From: Palsa-504 sp963753225
GTDB lineage: Bacteria > Actinomycetota > Actinomycetes > Streptosporangiales > Streptosporangiaceae
Assembly (NCBI GenBank): GCA_963753225.1
Contig: CAVWBQ010000010.1
Location: 116,376 to 180,375 of the forward strand
Length of the DNA: 64,000 nucleotides
Direction: 5' to 3'
Both the position numbers and the translations under genes were made by a program. This document shows positions 60,410 to 64,000 of the stretch, in pieces (the stretch's first letter is position 1; the number at the start of each line of letters is the position of its first letter). Below the pieces are notes generated by a model. The model searched no databases. It was not told the DNA's origin and saw only the letters and a list, made by a program, of their open reading frames with translations.

Positions 60410-61267
60410 ATGCTCACCGCCATCCGAGAGGTCCAGATCCCGCTGCTGGCGGCCATGCTGCTCGGCGCTTGCCTCGCCAAGGCCTGGCGGGCGTCGCGGA
60501 CGCATGCCCACCCGGCCCGTTCGGATCTGACCGGGCTGTTCCCGGCCCACCTGCGGCGGCCGATCATGATCTTGGTGTTCGCAGTCGAGCTCGGCCTGGG
60601 CCTCGGGCTGATCGCCACGGCCGTCCGGCTGGGCCGCACCTGGCCGGCCCTGCCCGCGACCGTCGTGCGGACCGGGACGGCTCTGTTCTTCCTCGTCGCG
60701 GTGGGCGTGCTGAACGAGATGCGGCAGCGACGCCCCGACTCGGGCTGCGGCTGCTTCGGCGAACTCAGCGGCACCCCCATCGGCCTGCGTACCATCGCCC
60801 GCCCGGGCCTGCTGTGCGCGTCCGCCGTCGCTACCCTCGGTCTGCCGCCGCTGCGCATGCCGTCCTCGCCGACCGAGGCCGAACTCTGCCTCGCGGTGCT
60901 GGCCTTCGCACTCGCCCTTCTCGCCTTCCTGTCGCCCGAGCTCGGCGAGATCATGGTCAGGCTCGGCTATTCCGAGCCCTGCGAACTGCGTCGGCTGCCG
61001 GTCGGGCGGACCATGAGCACCCTGCACGCGAGCTCGCAGTGGCGCAGGTACGCGGGCCAGGTCTCCGCCGGGTCGCCGTCGGACGTCTGGCGCGAGGGGT
61101 GCTGGCGGTTCGTGGTGTACCCGGGGTACGCGCACGGCCGGCCGGTGGACATCGTCTTCGCGGTCTACCTGCAGTCACGCCGGCCCGCCGTCCGCGCGGC
61201 CGTTCTCGACGCGGACACCGACGAGGTCCTGGGCCCCACCGGGACCCGCGAGTCTGCGGTTATCTAG
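60410..61267 (+). CDS. MauE/DoxX-like membrane protein
   Basis: A 285-residue protein with four or more helices in the first 190 residues: IPLLAAMLLGACLAKAW, PIMILVFAVELGLGLGLIATAV, TGTALFFLVAVGVLNEM and LCLAVLAFALALLAFL. The SGCGCFGELSGTP loop is the Cys-containing signature of MauE/methylamine-utilisation-type DoxX proteins, thought to take part in disulfide redox. The last 90 residues are a soluble domain (WRFVVYPGYAHGRPVDIVFAVYL). Coupling to the Cys-rich barrel protein suggests that protein may be its redox client. Confidence 0.78.
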   Translation: MLTAIREVQIPLLAAMLLGACLAKAWRASRTHAHPARSDLTGLFPAHLRRPIMILVFAVELGLGLGLIATAVRLGRTWPALPATVVRTGTALFFLVAVGVLNEMRQRRPDSGCGCFGELSGTPIGLRTIARPGLLCASAVATLGLPPLRMPSSPTEAELCLAVLAFALALLAFLSPELGEIMVRLGYSEPCELRRLPVGRTMSTLHASSQWRRYAGQVSAGSPSDVWREGCWRFVVYPGYAHGRPVDIVFAVYLQSRRPAVRAAVLDADTDEVLGPTGTRESAVI

Positions 61268-61318
61268 AAGGCTCTAGTAATCCGGCTAGAGAATCCGATA
61301 GAAGGGTAGCCAGCCGGC

Positions 61319-62503
61319 TCAGACGGGCTGGGAGCGCAGGAACTTGCCGAAGTGCGGGACGGTGAACGCGATCAGGCCGCGCTCGGAGCTGTAGATCAGT
61401 CCCTTCTTGATCAGCCCGTCCCGGGCCGGCGACAGGCTGGACGGCTTGCGCCCGAGCTCGTCGGCCACCACCGACGTGGGCACGGGGTCGTCCCCGGTCG
61501 CGGCCATCGCCCGCATGTACTGCCGCTCGGACAGTGTGGCCCGCTCGTACCTGCTGCCGAAGAACCCGACGGCCAGCTCACCCTCCGCCTCGGGGGCGGC
61601 CATGCGCACGTCGGCGGCCGTCACCGGGCTCGCCGCGGCCACGTCCCAGGTCACCTTGCCGTAGGCCTGGACGAAGTAGGGATAGCCGTCCGCGGCGGCG
61701 TACAGCGCGTCGAGCGCGTCGGCGGTGAAGGTCACGTCCTCCCGCTGGGCCGGGGCGATCAGCGCCAGGTCGGCGGCCTCGCGATCCAGGCGGTCGATCC
61801 TGGCGTACCTGAACAGCCGCTCGGAGTAGCTCTTGCTCGCCGAGAGCACCGCTGGCAGGTGCGGCAGGCCCGCGCCGACCACGATCAGCGGGCCTCCGGT
61901 CTGCGACAGCTCGTGGCAGGCGGCGCAGAGGGCGGACACGTCGGTCGTGGGAATGTCCTGCATCTCGTCGACGAACAGGGCGATCCCGACGCCGAGATCG
62001 CCGGCCACCGAGGCGGCCTCGGCGAACAGCTCGGTGAGGTCCACCTCGAGATCGCCGGAATCGGCCCGGCCGCGCTGCATGGGCACGTCGATGCCGAACG
62101 CGGTAGTGACAGACGCGCCCTTGGGTGCATTGGGGTCACGGGAGGCAAACGCCTTCAGGACGCCGAGGAAGTAGTCGACCCGGTCCGGTGCGCGGTGCCG
62201 CGGCGCGAGCTCGCGCACGGCCATGTGCAGCGCGGACGCGACCGGCCGCCTGATCGACTGGTCCGGCCGCGCCTCGATCTTGCCGGTGCCCCATAGCCGC
62301 TGCAGGGCCATCGACCTGAACGTGTTCAGCAGTACGGTCTTGCCCACCCCGCGCAGCCCGGTCAGCACCATGCTCCGCTCCGGGCGGCCGCGGGCGACCC
62401 GCTCGAGGACCACCTCGAACTGGCCGATCTCCCGGTCGCGCCCGGTGAGCTCGGGCGGTCGCTGCCCCGCGCCGGGGGCGTATGGATTGCGCACCGGATC
62501 CAT
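61319..62503 (-). CDS. Orc1/Cdc6-like AAA ATPase
   Basis: A 394-residue ATPase. Walker A is MVLTGLRGVGKTVLLNTF, Walker B GIALFVDEMQDIP, and sensor/arginine-finger regions follow; the C-terminal 80 residues form a winged helix (TSVVADELGRKPSSLSPARDGLIKKGLIYS). This is the STAND/Orc1-like "ATP-binding protein" family common in actinomycetes, function unproved. Both flanks contain CTAG-rich sequences: 61264-61310, and CCAGATCTAGTCCGGATCTTAG just before the start. These could be regulatory. Confidence 0.85.
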   Translation of the reverse strand: MDPVRNPYAPGAGQRPPELTGRDREIGQFEVVLERVARGRPERSMVLTGLRGVGKTVLLNTFRSMALQRLWGTGKIEARPDQSIRRPVASALHMAVRELAPRHRAPDRVDYFLGVLKAFASRDPNAPKGASVTTAFGIDVPMQRGRADSGDLEVDLTELFAEAASVAGDLGVGIALFVDEMQDIPTTDVSALCAACHELSQTGGPLIVVGAGLPHLPAVLSASKSYSERLFRYARIDRLDREAADLALIAPAQREDVTFTADALDALYAAADGYPYFVQAYGKVTWDVAAASPVTAADVRMAAPEAEGELAVGFFGSRYERATLSERQYMRAMAATGDDPVPTSVVADELGRKPSSLSPARDGLIKKGLIYSSERGLIAFTVPHFGKFLRSQPV

Positions 62504-62584
62504 GGAATCGGACTCTATGGCCAGATCTAGTCCGGATCTTAGATTTGGCTAGAAAGCGCTACCGGCGTGTCGCGCCGGGGGCGG

Positions 62585-63634
62585 TCAGCCGTCCTGGGGC
62601 TTGTTGATCCGGGCCAGGAAGGCGTTGTAGGCCGCCAGGTGCTCGTCGTCGTCGACGTTCTCCTCGCCGCGGCCCGCCGGGCGTGTCGCCGCCGGGCGTG
62701 TCGCCGCCGGCGAGGCCGGGCCAGGGCCGGCGCTGCCGTCCTGGTGCGAGCTGACCAGGGTGGCGAAGTTAGACCGGCGCGCGACTTCGAGCCAGCCGAG
62801 CCCGCCGTCGGCGCGCTTTTCCCGGCTCCAGGCGAAGAACACCGCCATCACCAGGCCGAACATGATGCCGGCGCCGCCCACCCACATCACCGCGCCGCCG
62901 ATGTGCACGTCGCTGAGCGGGCTCGGCGCCCAGCCCGGGCGCTGCTGCGCCAGCCCGGGGAACGGGTTGCTGCTCTCGGAGCCGAGGACCAGGCCGGTGA
63001 AGGCGTCCACCGGCATGGCGATGAACAACAGGAAGATCCGGGACGGGTAGGAGACCCGCCACCTGATCGGTTCCCGCCCGATCAGCGGCAGGAAGTACAG
63101 GTAGCCGGAGATCAGGTAGAGCGCGTGCTCGGCGTCGTGCACGGTGCTGTTGGTCTCTACCAGGTTCATGAACCCAGTGAGGTGCGTGCCGACGATCACC
63201 CCGACGTAGAGCGCGACCCCGAACGGCGGCCAGGTGATCGCGGCCAGGACGCGGGAGCGCAGCACCTTCTTGGCCCAGGTGTGCAGCGGGTTACGGCTGG
63301 CATGCAGCAGCAGCGTGGCCGGCTGGCCCACCACGAGCAGCGGCGGCGCGACCATGAGGAGCAGCAGGTGCTGCACCATGTGATCCCAGAACAGCACGTC
63401 GTCATAGCTGCCGATGCCACTCTGGGTCGCGATCACCACGATGGCCAGGCCGCCGAGGAACAGCGCGGTCCGGTACAGCGGCCACGGACGCGCCGGATGA
63501 CGCCGCCGCACTCGCAGTACGCCCCACAGGTACAAGCCTGCCGCTACCACCGCGAAGGCAGTGATTATAGGCGCGAACTGCCACCGGGTCACCACCTCGG
63601 CCAGGCTGAAAGGCGGCAGTGCCTCGTCTCCCAT
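62585..63634 (-). CDS. CtaG-type cytochrome c oxidase assembly protein
   Basis: A 349-residue membrane protein with about seven helices. FWDHMVQHLLLLMVAPPLLVVGQP is the caa3_CtaG signature, with His residues likely for copper; HDAEHALYLISGYLYFLPLIG and DVHIGGAVMWVGGAGIMFGLV follow. It helps insert copper into terminal oxidase. The cytoplasmic tail carries a duplicated AATRP from a 15-bp direct repeat and ends acidic. No oxidase genes are in the window. Confidence 0.92.
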   Translation of the reverse strand: MGDEALPPFSLAEVVTRWQFAPIITAFAVVAAGLYLWGVLRVRRRHPARPWPLYRTALFLGGLAIVVIATQSGIGSYDDVLFWDHMVQHLLLLMVAPPLLVVGQPATLLLHASRNPLHTWAKKVLRSRVLAAITWPPFGVALYVGVIVGTHLTGFMNLVETNSTVHDAEHALYLISGYLYFLPLIGREPIRWRVSYPSRIFLLFIAMPVDAFTGLVLGSESSNPFPGLAQQRPGWAPSPLSDVHIGGAVMWVGGAGIMFGLVMAVFFAWSREKRADGGLGWLEVARRSNFATLVSSHQDGSAGPGPASPAATRPAATRPAGRGEENVDDDEHLAAYNAFLARINKPQDG

Positions 63635-64000
63635 GCCGCCGAGACTACTCGCACAGGCGCAGGGCCGGAGGCTGCCCTCTTGCGTGGAAGGGAGCCTCCG
63701 GGACGTGCAGATACCGTAACTCGCCGCTTACTAGTAGTAGCAAACGTAAACGCCTCCACTTCGAACTGATCGCATGCCGCGGCACATCCTCCTGCTGTCT
63801 GTGTCGACCGGCCCGGTAAGCACGTTCCCGATGGACCTGAGTCGCGCCTGCAGCGGTGCCGGGCCGACGGTGTTACGGGGTAGCACCACGTTGCGGACTT
63901 GCCGCTGTTTCATCGCGACGCTCGGCAGCGCCGCGAATGTGGCGGCTTCTGAAGTCAACGCGGCGATAGGGCGAAGAAAAGGACGGCCAGCATCTGCGTA
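63635..64000. other. Gene-free window end
   Basis: No gene is supported. A minus-strand frame at 63731-63958 (75 codons) lacks a ribosome site and recognisable pattern. The segment at 63716-63760 is AT-richer and may hold the promoter of the CtaG-type gene or of a gene beyond the edge. Confidence 0.4.

Noticed and set aside
61264..62560. CTAG-rich sequences flanking the AAA ATPase as inverted repeats of a mobile element
   Set aside because: The two flanks share only short CTAGA-type words, not an alignable repeat.

Overview
The window is high-GC DNA with GTG/ATG starts, strong GGAGG-type ribosome binding sites and many ATGA/GTGA stop-start overlaps. Together with the dnaX-ebfC-recR-DUF5063-lysC-asd cluster, a short SRP RNA beside tRNA-Ser(GGA), and a tadA partner protein, this points to a filamentous-type actinomycete. 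A Streptosporangiales or Streptomyces-like relative is plausible, but genus cannot be read from the sequence. About 60 protein genes, three tRNA-Ser genes (anticodons GGA, CGA, GCT) and one SRP RNA are supported.

Layout. 1-5 kb: a beta-carbonic anhydrase/alpha-beta hydrolase pair facing a TetR regulator with a paired operator, an EEP-family hydrolase, then a phosphatase, a CdiA-CT-like nuclease and a small possible immunity protein. 5-9.4 kb: a nested inverted-repeat element, then a NuoF-like flavoprotein-ferredoxin fusion coupled to a ferric-reductase-like membrane protein. 10-17 kb: core operon dnaX-ebfC-recR-DUF5063-lysC-asd and an EEP hydrolase. 17-24 kb: SRP RNA, tRNA-Ser, an ECF sigma/zinc-finger anti-sigma pair, an ABC exporter whose last membrane gene seems frameshifted, and a sensor kinase. 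24-31 kb: a truncated MHYT protein, a methyltransferase, a large LuxR-type regulator and two exported proteins. 31-39 kb: aminotransferase, esterase, tRNA-Ser, tadA with its partner, a PH-domain protein with a tiny membrane protein, an EamA transporter facing an XRE-cupin regulator, and a ROK protein.

39-56.5 kb is the accessory region and the most interesting part. A complete Wadjet type II operon (jetA-D; SMC-like JetC and Toprim-type nuclease JetD) is translationally coupled, by a GTGA overlap, to a 1575-residue DEAH/DUF1998 helicase. That helicase is preceded by an unrecognised 628-residue protein. This looks like a composite plasmid/phage defence operon with two partner genes outside canonical Wadjet. 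Downstream lie remnants typical of a defence island: a headless RelE/Gp49-type toxin, its XRE antitoxin fused in frame to a NUDIX hydrolase, and a small-molecule kinase lacking its P-loop.

56.6-64 kb returns to chromosomal-type content: tRNA-Ser(GCT), acyl-CoA ligase, a SigE-family sigma factor with no stop of its own, a double-psi-barrel-like protein next to a MauE/DoxX-like membrane protein, an Orc1/Cdc6-like AAA ATPase and a CtaG-type oxidase assembly protein.
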